From Candidatus Bathyarchaeum sp. (GTDB taxonomy: Archaea > Thermoproteota > Bathyarchaeia > Bathyarchaeales > Bathyarchaeaceae): 7,676 nt of DNA. The notes beneath the pieces are model-generated. The model saw only the letters and a list, made by a program, of their open reading frames with translations, was not told the DNA's origin and searched no databases. Both the position numbers and the translations under genes were made by a program. Positions within the stretch are counted from its first letter, which is position 1. Every line of letters starts with the position of its first letter. Positions 1 to 5,679 of the stretch are shown one piece after another. Location of the stretch: assembly GCA_004376385.1 (NCBI GenBank), contig SOJY01000139.1, positions 1 to 7,676 of the forward strand, written 5' to 3'.

Positions 1-42
1 TGACAGCCTTTGAGGCTATGCAGAGAAGAGTTTAGGTTTTGA

Positions 43-195
43 ATGTGGGTTCTGAGGATCAGGTTAGTGCCCGTGAAAGAGCTGCGCGCGCGCATTTTTG
101 ATCCAAATGTGTTTGCTGTTGCAATCCTTCTAGGCATTATAATCAAGAGCTTTAGGTGGTGGCTGTGCGCACATCTACTCTTTGTCTCCCTCTGA
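43..195 (+). CDS. Possible 50-residue hydrophobic protein
   Basis: An ATG directly after an in-frame TGA opens a 50-residue reading frame. Its middle reads RIFDPNVFAVAILLGIIIKS, which looks like one membrane helix (about residues 23-34) after a basic start. Only a weak AGG lies upstream, and the last 44 bases overlap the 3' end of the convergent surface-protein gene. I recognise no family. It may be a small membrane protein, a decayed C-terminal fragment, or chance. The hydrophobic run is the only positive sign, so confidence is low. Confidence 0.2.
   Translation: MWVLRIRLVPVKELRARIFDPNVFAVAILLGIIIKSFRWWLCAHLLFVSL
83..94. repeat. Alternating CG palindrome
   Basis: TGCGCGCGCGCA is a perfect 12-base self-complementary tract of strictly alternating purine and pyrimidine. 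It stands in AT-richer DNA and is followed on the plus strand by ATTTTTG. It could extrude, favour left-handed DNA, or act as a GC stem ahead of a T run. No function is shown by the sequence. Confidence 0.5.
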
Positions 196-934
196 GATGT
201 GATTTAGACCGTATTTTGTGGTGTCGAGTTTTTGTTTTGTGTCTTTTTGAGAGCTTGTAAGCTAGAAAAACGATTATTGCAGTTGCCGTCAATCCGGATG
301 CGACTATGATGATTATGTCCGGAGAGTTTGTCTCAGTTTCAGTATACGTGAAGACTAGTTGTGGACTGTACTCGCGGTCCTGAGGTGTTTGGTCTTTTGA
401 GGCGAAAAGCGAACGTGCTGGTCCTTCAAGTGTGTCTTTAACCTCTAGAGTTAACGTTATTTTTTCGTAGTTTTCTTCCACTGCATTCCGCACGAAATTG
501 GTTACTTTCCATTCGTACCAAACGTCTATGGAATCCACTCTGACAACATCTTCTGGGTTGGTTCTGTAAAATCCGCTGAATGAAACAAAGGTTAGGTTTT
601 CTTCATTCCAAGTGTTGTTTACGCACCAGTGGATACCAACGATGTGTGGAGAAGCAACATAGAAGCAGTAGAGCCACAACTTTATTTCAGACGACGCGTT
701 AAAAACATGTGAAACTTTTGAGATGTCAAACATCAATGTAATGATAGAAAGTCCGCTTGCATAATTTGAAACTTCTAAATAGTCGCTATCCCCAAAAGGA
801 GAATCAGCTGAAAAAGCGTCGACGTATGTGTCTGCTAAGGGCATAATGGTTTCAGGTTCTGAAGCGTTTGAGATGAGAGATGAGGAAACGAAGAGTATTA
901 GAAGAATTGTGGGTGCCAGAATTTTGTGCTTCAC
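152..934 (-). CDS. Exported DNRLRE-type domain protein, membrane-anchored
   Basis: A 260-residue surface protein. Residues 1-24 form a signal peptide with a basic start (MKHK), a hydrophobic core and a small-residue end before SEPE. Residues about 28-198 fit the DNRLRE/carbohydrate-binding-like pattern: an early D-T-Y-V-D, FDISKV strands, a W-N-E-E-N-L-T-F turn, a VTNFVRNAVEE helix, and the closing SPQLVFTYTE. Sequons N-N-T, N-L-T and N-A-S suggest N-glycosylation. One helix (about 206-225) is followed by a 35-residue tail crowded with Lys, Arg and His, predicted cytoplasmic. The start is GTG: the signal peptide begins exactly there and AGGA lies nine bases upstream. It sits downstream of the coiled-coil surface gene on the same strand but has its own TATA-like box. 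The domain family call is from pattern, so substrate or partner is unknown. Confidence 0.8.
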   Translation of the reverse strand: MKHKILAPTILLILFVSSSLISNASEPETIMPLADTYVDAFSADSPFGDSDYLEVSNYASGLSIITLMFDISKVSHVFNASSEIKLWLYCFYVASPHIVGIHWCVNNTWNEENLTFVSFSGFYRTNPEDVVRVDSIDVWYEWKVTNFVRNAVEENYEKITLTLEVKDTLEGPARSLFASKDQTPQDREYSPQLVFTYTETETNSPDIIIIVASGLTATAIIVFLAYKLSKRHKTKTRHHKIRSKSHLRGRQRVDVRTATT

Positions 935-980
935 GTTGCATCGTCCTGAAACTTGTATTACCCTTTCAATAAGAGTTTTT

Positions 981-989
981 CTAAATAAG
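981..989 (-). promoter_or_regulatory. TATA-like box for the DNRLRE gene
   Basis: The minus strand reads CTTATTTAG about 47 bases ahead of the GTG start. Archaeal initiation about 25 bases downstream would give a leader of roughly 20-25 bases that still contains the AGGA site. It suggests this gene can be transcribed separately from the coiled-coil gene upstream. It is assigned by spacing and composition only. Confidence 0.35.
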
Positions 990-1053
990 CGACGATGACA
1001 ACCTGAGACACCTAGAATGCTTTGGCAAAAATTGTGTTAGGTGACGCAAGACT

Positions 1054-1060
1054 AAAAAAA
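1054..1060 (-). terminator. Oligo-T terminator after the coiled-coil gene
   Basis: Ten bases past the TAG stop, the minus strand carries seven consecutive T (read 1060 to 1054). Archaeal RNA polymerase commonly stops at such tracts without a hairpin. It separates this gene from the next one, which has its own TATA-like box. Confidence 0.45.
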
Positions 1061-1069
1061 TAGGGAAAG

Positions 1070-1828
1070 CTAGGTTTGTTTTTTGAGTTTTTGTTTTCTT
1101 AGTAAAAAGTAAATTGTTGTTGCGCTGAAGATTACTGTTGTTTCAATAAAGACGTACATCAAGTTAAGGGCGTTAGCCATTTCGCCTCCGAATTCATACT
1201 TTGACTTCAACTCATTGAAACTGGCTTGTAGGGGTGAATGGTCAGAGAGAAGGGTGTGGTAAGTAGAGTTTAGAGAGTCGTAATTTGTTTGTAAGTTATT
1301 GTAACTACTCAGTAATGAATTATAATCTGCAAGTAATTGATTGTATGTTACCTGAAGGTCTTCGTATGGTTTGTTTCTTAGGTAAGTGACTCTAAATACG
1401 CCATCGTTAAGCTGGTCCTGCCTCGATGACCCACGCTGAACTTTCCAGGAGCAAGATGTCTGACTGTAAACTAACCCCGGGTCTACATCATCTGTGATGT
1501 CTACCTCAAAGTATTGGTCTTCAACGACACCATGAGACAGGTCTACATTTTGGAGAGCATAGAAAGAATTGAACCATCCAAGATAGCCTTGAGACTTGGA
1601 GCCATACAGCCTCAAGCGTACAGTAACGTCTTGGAGTTCTTCTCTTGCTTCAACTCTTATTCTTATCGTCATTGTGTCGTTTGGATAGGCCTGATAAGGA
1701 GCATAGATTTGGATGTCTAATCCTTCCCAATAGAACGTCCAAATAAGTCTGGATTCAATCGCGTTAGTAGAGGACACAATAAAGGACAAAACGAACATCA
1801 ACGTCATGACTGCAACTATTTTTTTCAA
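1070..1828 (-). CDS. Exported surface protein with Tyr/Leu coiled-coil stalk
   Basis: A 252-residue type I membrane protein. Residues 1-23 are a signal peptide (MKKIVAV..., ending SSTNA). Residues 24-154 look beta-rich and may be an Ig-like head (for example MTIRIRVEAREELQDVTVRL); no family is certain. Residues 155-210 form eight perfect heptads, each with Y, F or H first and L fourth (YEDLQVT, YNQLLAD, YNSLLSS and so on), a coiled-coil stalk. A membrane helix (about 221-243, containing one Glu) and a short basic tail (RKQKLKKQT) follow. The start is TTG: the next in-frame ATG would lose the two lysines of the signal peptide. An out-of-frame ATG eight bases upstream opens a three-codon frame ending at this TTG. 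Stalk-plus-helix architecture is common in archaeal S-layer-associated proteins; the role is inferred as envelope scaffold or adhesin. Confidence 0.8.
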   Translation of the reverse strand: MKKIVAVMTLMFVLSFIVSSTNAIESRLIWTFYWEGLDIQIYAPYQAYPNDTMTIRIRVEAREELQDVTVRLRLYGSKSQGYLGWFNSFYALQNVDLSHGVVEDQYFEVDITDDVDPGLVYSQTSCSWKVQRGSSRQDQLNDGVFRVTYLRNKPYEDLQVTYNQLLADYNSLLSSYNNLQTNYDSLNSTYHTLLSDHSPLQASFNELKSKYEFGGEMANALNLMYVFIETTVIFSATTIYFLLRKQKLKKQT

Positions 1829-1836
1829 GAGGTCAT
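1825..1836 (-). promoter_or_regulatory. Minimal upstream frame overlapping the TTG start
   Basis: On the minus strand ATGACCTCTTGA is an ATG followed by Thr, Ser and TGA, and that TGA overlaps the TTG start of the coiled-coil surface gene (TTGA). GGGG lies directly ahead of the ATG. Ribosomes starting here would terminate on top of the TTG, a layout compatible with termination-reinitiation. It may also be chance. Confidence 0.25.
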
Positions 1837-1849
1837 CCCCATTTCATTA

Positions 1850-2077
1850 TTGGAATATGGTATTCGGCTCAACAGAATTAAGATTTGTGGAATGCGCGGG
1901 TTCTCGCCGCTGACATCGACATGTATGGACGTCTCACATTTTGTGTCAGCAACGTTGGAAAATGAAATGAAAAGGAGACGAGACGTATGGGATTTCCTTT
2001 GGCAACTGAGGGAAAGAACGTATTTTTTGATAGAAATTGAAGAAGCAATCAGCGGAGATTGGAGGTGTACGTTTTGA
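1850..2077 (+). CDS. Doubtful 75-residue frame, possible gene remnant
   Basis: The frame opens at TTG with no ribosome site; internal ATGs (residues 15, 26, 40) are no better supported. The C-terminal third (KRRRDVWDFLWQLRERTYFL then IEEAISGD) reads like a real charged helical protein, whereas the N-terminal part does not. Its TGA overlaps a TTG that follows a perfect GGAGGTG, so it may be the upstream member of a coupled pair whose second gene is cut to 13 codons. I recognise no family. It may be a shadow of nothing, since no good competing frame exists in 1829-2111. Confidence 0.2.
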   Translation: MEYGIRLNRIKICGMRGFSPLTSTCMDVSHFVSATLENEMKRRRDVWDFLWQLRERTYFLIEIEEAISGDWRCTF

Positions 2078-2115
2078 GTAGAAAGAACTATCCCAAGTCT
2101 ATCTCAGTTGTCTAA
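2061..2115 (+). pseudogene. Strong ribosome site leading a 13-codon frame
   Basis: GGAGGTG (2061-2067) is a full anti-Shine-Dalgarno match, followed after six bases by TTG at 2074. The frame encodes MSRKNYPKSISVV and stops at 2113-2115, running four bases into the convergent zinc-ribbon gene. A site this strong in front of so short a frame suggests either a truncated gene start or a real tiny peptide. Which one cannot be decided here. Confidence 0.25.
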
Positions 2116-2327
2116 TTTGCTCTTTGAGACTTGATCTCTTTTTTCGTGACTATACCATATCTTACCGCGCAATCTGAACATCTTAGTTTGCATCGATTAC
2201 TATAAGTGACAGAAACTACTAAACTGCCTACATCGAAGTCTTTTTCGCAATCATAGCATTGTAAGAGCCTTGGGTTGTTTGCGATTTTAGTGAATATGCG
2301 TTGTGTTATTCTGTAAACTTTTAGCAT
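2112..2327 (-). CDS. Small zinc-ribbon protein
   Basis: A 71-residue protein with a basic helical N-terminus (residues 1-20) and a zinc-ribbon-like core: C24-x2-C27 (LQCYDCEKDF), a V-G-S-L-V-V-S beta stretch, then C46, C50-x2-C53 (CSDCAVRYGIV). Two CxxC knuckles suggest one structural zinc. Short archaeal proteins of this shape are usually cytoplasmic and of unknown role, possibly nucleic-acid or protein binding. The ATG is preceded by AAGGTGAG at close spacing. The frame stays open further upstream to a TAA at 2490-2492 but has no ATG, GTG or TTG there, so this start is well supported. It is divergent from the membrane winged-helix regulator. Confidence 0.7.
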   Translation of the reverse strand: MLKVYRITQRIFTKIANNPRLLQCYDCEKDFDVGSLVVSVTYSNRCKLRCSDCAVRYGIVTKKEIKSQRAN

Positions 2328-2452
2328 ATGCTCACCTTGCAGGGTTTTTTCCTCTTCCTTGTTGGTCGGTTTGGAAATTGTTTGTGCAGATCGTCTAGTT
2401 TTCTCGTTGTCATGATGAAAAAAGAATGGGCTTGGATGGAATAATATGTTGA

Positions 2453-2564
2453 GTGTAACGAAATGGTAACAAAACGTGGAACTTCTGTGTTAAGGTTAAA
2501 TACTCTGGGTGTAACTGATTGGTAGCAAAATTTGAAACTTCGGTTTTTTAGGTTGAAAAATCTT
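2453..2564. repeat. Imperfect 56-base tandem repeat ahead of the regulator
   Basis: Two adjacent copies (2453-2508 and 2509-2564) align with a one-base shift near the 3' end. Conserved parts are GTGTAAC, TGGTA, CAAAA, AACTTC and AGGTT-AA-TCT. Within each copy two GTAAC-like boxes lie 11 bases apart (2455 and 2466; 2511 and 2522, the last GTAGC), about one helical turn. The block ends about 38 bases before the regulator's TTG, and the second copy runs into an AT-rich CTTTTATTC that could be a TATA element. It fits a duplicated operator or promoter, possibly autoregulatory. The rest of 2328-2602 shows nothing further. Confidence 0.6.
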
Positions 2565-2590
2565 TTATTCTTGGAGTTCTAACTAAGATT

Positions 2591-2595
2591 GAGGT
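2591..2595 (+). promoter_or_regulatory. Ribosome site fixing a TTG start
   Basis: GAGGT stands seven bases ahead of the TTG at 2603. There is no ATG before residue 18 of the frame, and that later start would cut into the first membrane helix. The site therefore decides the TTG start. Confidence 0.6.
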
Positions 2596-2602
2596 TCTAG
2601 GG

Positions 2603-3103
2603 TTGCGGCGAAGGAAGGTCATTGTAGTTCTTTACGTTGTCTTAACGTTTGTGATGGTAGCTTCTATCCCCTTTCTTCAAGGAAGTTCATTGTTAAGAGC
2701 CTCTATGTTGGTGATATTTGGTGCTGCATTCATGTTTCTTACCATCGGAGTGGTAACATACTTGATAATGTTCCCTGAAATTGTTCTTGAAGACGAGAAA
2801 TTCAATGGCGAAGATGGATTTCCAGCTTCTTTTGAGGGCGCTATGAAAGTCTTACGTGAAGATGAGAAGGAGGTTTGCATGGCAATTTGGAAAGAAGGTG
2901 GAACCGCGTTGCAGAAGGATGTAAGGTGGGCAACGGGACTCTCAAAAGTGAAAACTCATAGAGTAGTAACAAGGTTGGCAAGTCGAGGAGTTATCACCGT
3001 AAGAAAGGAGGGCAATAGAAACACGCTATCATTAGCCTCTTGGCTATACAAAAACACTTCAGACAAGAATCCGCGTGAATCTAAAGATTTGAATAAAACC
3101 TAG
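2603..3103 (+). CDS. Membrane-anchored winged-helix transcription regulator
   Basis: A 166-residue protein with a basic start (MRRRK), two membrane helices (about 6-25 and 34-57) joined by a very short outer loop, and a cytoplasmic winged helix (about 84-146). Helix one is LREDEKEVCMAIWKEGG, the second helix ALQKDVRWATGL, the recognition helix SKVKTHRVVTRLASRGV, and the wing VITVRKEGNRNTLSLA. The SKVKTHRVVTRLASRG helix matches the MarR/IclR-like pattern used by many archaeal membrane-bound regulators. Charge pattern places the DNA-binding end inside. There is no separate sensor domain, so sensing would be through the membrane helices or partners. Targets are unknown; the tandem repeat just upstream is an obvious candidate. 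It converges with the glycosyltransferase operon, 34 bases away. Confidence 0.8.
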   Translation: MRRRKVIVVLYVVLTFVMVASIPFLQGSSLLRASMLVIFGAAFMFLTIGVVTYLIMFPEIVLEDEKFNGEDGFPASFEGAMKVLREDEKEVCMAIWKEGGTALQKDVRWATGLSKVKTHRVVTRLASRGVITVRKEGNRNTLSLASWLYKNTSDKNPRESKDLNKT

Positions 3104-3137
3104 GCATGCATCTAAATGTGTAAGACCATTAGCGGTG

Positions 3138-4277
3138 TTAGTACTTGCTTGCTACAAAGTAAGCTTTTTCCAGCATTTTTGCCACATCAGGCCACGTAGC
3201 TACGTTTTTGTGGCCATTGGCTCCCAAGGTTTTCGCCTTTTTCGGGTTTCTTAGTATCTCAATTATGGCTTTGGCAAGCACTTTCGGATTTGAAGGTGGG
3301 ACTAATACGCCGTTTACTCCATGCTTGATTCTATGTGGTATTGCTCCTATAGCGCTCGCGATCACTGGCTTCCTTTGAGCCCAAGCTTCAGATATGACTA
3401 TTGAGTATGCTTCAACTAGATCGTAGAGGCTTGGTAAAACGAGGGCGTCGCAAGCTGAGTATGCTTGGAATTTCTCGTTCTCTGAAATATACCCTGTAAT
3501 TACTACATGATCTTGGATTCCCAATGATTTGGTTGTGGAAATCAGATTGGATTTCATATCTACATCTTGCCCCACTAGAACAGCTGTGACATCTGGTCTA
3601 CGCTTGATGACCTCTGCCATGGCTTTAACGAGTATGTTTGTGCCCTTGGCATGATGTAGCCTACCCACGTACAACACGATTTTTTTGTCCATCAACCCGT
3701 ATCTGTTTCGGAATGCGCTTCCATCAAAATCATCAAAGGCATATTTCGGGACTCCGTCGGGAATCAAAAGTATTCGACTGGCATTGAAACCAAGTTTAAT
3801 CAGCATCGCTTTGTCTCCTTCATTTTTTACGTGAAAAATATCAGCTTTTCTTACGAGTCTCAGTGCAATCCTTTCGTAAGGGCCCGCCGTTATCCGTATA
3901 GGCAGACGTGGATGGCGCATCCAACCTCCAATTGAAAACAAGGTGGCAACTGTGGGCTTACCGTTTAAATACTTTGAAATTAACAACTCTTGAAGACATA
4001 TTGGTTCTATGCTATGAATATGAACGACGTCAAATTCTTCACACCTGTATGTGTGCGCGATGTCAAATTCTTTTTGAGGCAGCAATGGTAGGTGAATTAG
4101 GCGTTTTAGTCTGTGCACATGGATTCTGTTGATGGTCTCGTGGGTGGTTTTTCCATTGAGGGTGATTACGTGTACCTCGTGGCCGAGTTTAACTAATTCT
4201 TTGGAGAGGAAATATACAGAGTTCTCTATTCCGCCGATATTGGGATAAAAAGACGAGACGACTTCGGCTATTTTCAT
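3138..4277 (-). CDS. GT4-type glycosyltransferase (second in operon)
   Basis: A 379-residue, full-length GT-B glycosyltransferase of family 4 that would move a sugar from a nucleotide donor to a lipid or glycan at the inner membrane face. The N-terminal half opens with VSSFYPNIGGIENSVYFLS, the acceptor-side glycine loop typical of PIG-A-like members, followed by LGHEVHVIT. The C-terminal half has the donor-site YVGRLHHAKG (Gly205, Arg206, Lys211), a LVGQD strand, and the E-x7-E pair Glu289/Glu297 in VEAYSIVISEAW. All expected catalytic and donor residues are present. The ATG follows the TAA of the upstream glycosyltransferase with no gap, so translation is probably coupled. Sugar and acceptor cannot be told; S-layer N-glycan or archaeal lipid glycosylation are candidates. 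Confidence 0.9.
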   Translation of the reverse strand: MKIAEVVSSFYPNIGGIENSVYFLSKELVKLGHEVHVITLNGKTTHETINRIHVHRLKRLIHLPLLPQKEFDIAHTYRCEEFDVVHIHSIEPICLQELLISKYLNGKPTVATLFSIGGWMRHPRLPIRITAGPYERIALRLVRKADIFHVKNEGDKAMLIKLGFNASRILLIPDGVPKYAFDDFDGSAFRNRYGLMDKKIVLYVGRLHHAKGTNILVKAMAEVIKRRPDVTAVLVGQDVDMKSNLISTTKSLGIQDHVVITGYISENEKFQAYSACDALVLPSLYDLVEAYSIVISEAWAQRKPVIASAIGAIPHRIKHGVNGVLVPPSNPKVLAKAIIEILRNPKKAKTLGANGHKNVATWPDVAKMLEKAYFVASKY

Positions 4278-5393
4278 TTACATAACACTTCTGTACATCT
4301 CCTCATATCTGCGGATTATGAGGTTCCAATCGTATTTTGCTACTTCTTTTCTTGCTCTTCTTCCGATTTCCTTGATTAGGTTTGGGTTTTCTATTAGTTT
4401 CTTCAGGTACAGGTACACTTCTTTTTCTTCGTTGAACAGGAAGCCTGTGCGTTCGTGTTCTATATACTCGTTGATCGGGTTAATGTTGGAAGCAATTACA
4501 ACTTTGCCGGAAGCCATCGCTTCTAAGACTGTTATAGCACCAGTTTCGAATATCGAGGGTACAAGTATTATGTTACATACCTTGTAAAATGGTAGAACGT
4601 CGCTCTGATAACCAAGATACTCAAAGCTTCCGTACGTTTTCAGCGAAGCCAATGCCGCATCAGCATAGTTGGCATCTTCTATTTCGCCTGCAAAGGTCAC
4701 CGAAGCGTTTTTCTCTTCACGTAATACTCTCTGTAGAGGCGCGGTTATTCTATGTACTCCTTTTTGTGAACAGAGTCTGCCCACGTACCCGATTGAGACG
4801 AGTTTGTCTTCATCAGTTATTGTGACTTTTGAAAACTTTTTGTAATCTATTCCAACTGGTATTACTCGAATTTTGTTTTCATTTACACCCAAATTGGCAA
4901 GATACTGCTTTTCTAAGAATGTAAAGGCGTAGACTGCGTCTGCAATTTTGAAGGGATATGTCGCCAGCGTTCTTTGGAATGGGGCGTTCTTGGCTTTGTG
5001 GTACGTAGCTGATGATAAGTCTGATCTCATGACAACTTTGGATTTTTTTACTATTTTTAAGGCGGCACCTAAGAAGGATGAATACGTATTGAAAGTGTAT
5101 GCGTGGATTATGTCGAAGTTACTTAGGATTTGTCTAGAAGGCAAATAGATGGGTGAGAGCATGTTTGAAAATGGAGTGGGAATTTTGAAACTTGGCGTGT
5201 GTATTATTTTTGTTTGTGAAAATCTTTTTTCCCAATTCTCAAATTCGGCTTTTTTTATGAATCTCCAATCTGAAGAGTATCTTGATGTAATTACCGTGTT
5301 GTCGTATCCTCTTTTTTCTAGTAACTCTACTAATTTTATTTGATCTCTCTCAAATCTGGCGTCAAAAGCGTCGATTAAATGGAGGACTTTCAT
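4278..5393 (-). CDS. GT4-type glycosyltransferase (first in operon)
   Basis: A 371-residue GT-B family 4 glycosyltransferase. The N-terminal half (MKVLHLIDAFDARFERDQIK, then FDIIHAYTFNTYSSFLGAAL) is less glycine-rich in its acceptor loop than the second enzyme, suggesting a different acceptor. The donor half carries IGYVGRLCSQKGV (Gly205, Arg206, Lys211), FEYLGYQSDVLPFY, and E-x7-E as Glu283/Glu291 in FETGAITVLEAMASGK. Length and motifs are complete. The ATG has GAGG seven bases upstream. It leads the two-gene operon and is divergent from a cysteine-rich mini-gene across about 110 bases. The two enzymes likely add successive sugars to one glycan; donor identity is not visible. Confidence 0.9.
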   Translation of the reverse strand: MKVLHLIDAFDARFERDQIKLVELLEKRGYDNTVITSRYSSDWRFIKKAEFENWEKRFSQTKIIHTPSFKIPTPFSNMLSPIYLPSRQILSNFDIIHAYTFNTYSSFLGAALKIVKKSKVVMRSDLSSATYHKAKNAPFQRTLATYPFKIADAVYAFTFLEKQYLANLGVNENKIRVIPVGIDYKKFSKVTITDEDKLVSIGYVGRLCSQKGVHRITAPLQRVLREEKNASVTFAGEIEDANYADAALASLKTYGSFEYLGYQSDVLPFYKVCNIILVPSIFETGAITVLEAMASGKVVIASNINPINEYIEHERTGFLFNEEKEVYLYLKKLIENPNLIKEIGRRARKEVAKYDWNLIIRRYEEMYRSVM

Positions 5394-5442
5394 GAAGCCG
5401 CCTCAACTAACTTTATTGTCCATGCTTTCCTTTCGAGTCGAC

Positions 5443-5454
5443 TTTAGATAAATC
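5443..5454. promoter_or_regulatory. Shared divergent TATA-like element
   Basis: TTTAGATAAATC reads as an AT-rich TATA-like box on the plus strand, and as GATTTATCTAAA on the minus strand. It lies about 53 bases before the mini-gene ATG and about 50 bases before the glycosyltransferase ATG. Initiation 25 bases out on either side would leave leaders of about 25-30 bases holding the GAGG(T) sites. It may serve both directions. A second weak box, ATTTAGAA, lies near 5479. Confidence 0.4.
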
Positions 5455-5506
5455 TTTACTTACAGACAAGAAGTATCTATTTAGAAAAGTACGTGAGGTT
5501 GATAAT

Positions 5507-5602
5507 ATGACGATTAAATGTAAGGTTAAACCTTCGGTGTGTCATTCAATCAAAACCTACTCTGATGACACATGGGTAATGTGTGCATGTCAAGTAGATT
5601 AG
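5507..5602 (+). CDS. 31-residue cysteine-rich mini-protein
   Basis: An ATG seven bases after GAGGT (5494-5498) opens a 31-residue frame ending in TAG. It has Cys5, Cys12, His13, Cys26 and Cys28 (MTIKCKVKPSVCHS, then WVMCACQVD). Four cysteines in two clusters plus a histidine could bind one zinc or an iron-sulfur centre; disulfides are also possible. There is no signal peptide. A good ribosome site, a TATA-like box at the right distance and the cysteine spacing argue for a real gene. Against it are the length and a 6-base inverted repeat (5568-5584) that could instead mark a small RNA. I know no family. It lies between divergent glycosyltransferases and the collagen-like gene. Confidence 0.45.
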   Translation: MTIKCKVKPSVCHSIKTYSDDTWVMCACQVD

Positions 5603-5667
5603 TGCTTACCTGAGTTTTGTATGGATATCATAAATGATTTAAGGTTAAAAGTATAGAACCCAGAGCT

Positions 5668-5673
5668 GGTGAT
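5668..5673 (+). promoter_or_regulatory. Ribosome site of the collagen-like gene
   Basis: GGTGAT pairs fully with the archaeal anti-Shine-Dalgarno and stands six bases before the ATG at 5680. The AT-rich TTTAAGGTTAAAAG about 30-40 bases upstream of the ATG is the likely core promoter, giving a short leader. Confidence 0.5.
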
Positions 5674-5679
5674 GAGAAA

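Noticed and set aside
3..35. Plus-strand tail TAFEAMQRRV followed by TAG at the window edge
   Set aside because: It could be the last ten residues of a gene entering from the left, but ten codons are too few to support a call.
1514..1720. Plus-strand 68-residue frame
   Set aside because: Lies opposite the head domain of the coiled-coil surface protein, which has a clear signal peptide, stalk and membrane helix.
2453..2564. CRISPR or mobile-element ends
   Set aside because: Two imperfect abutting copies, no spacers, no inverted ends and no transposase nearby.
4589..4825. Plus-strand frames inside the glycosyltransferase operon
   Set aside because: Complement of well-supported GT4 genes with complete motifs; no independent start signals.
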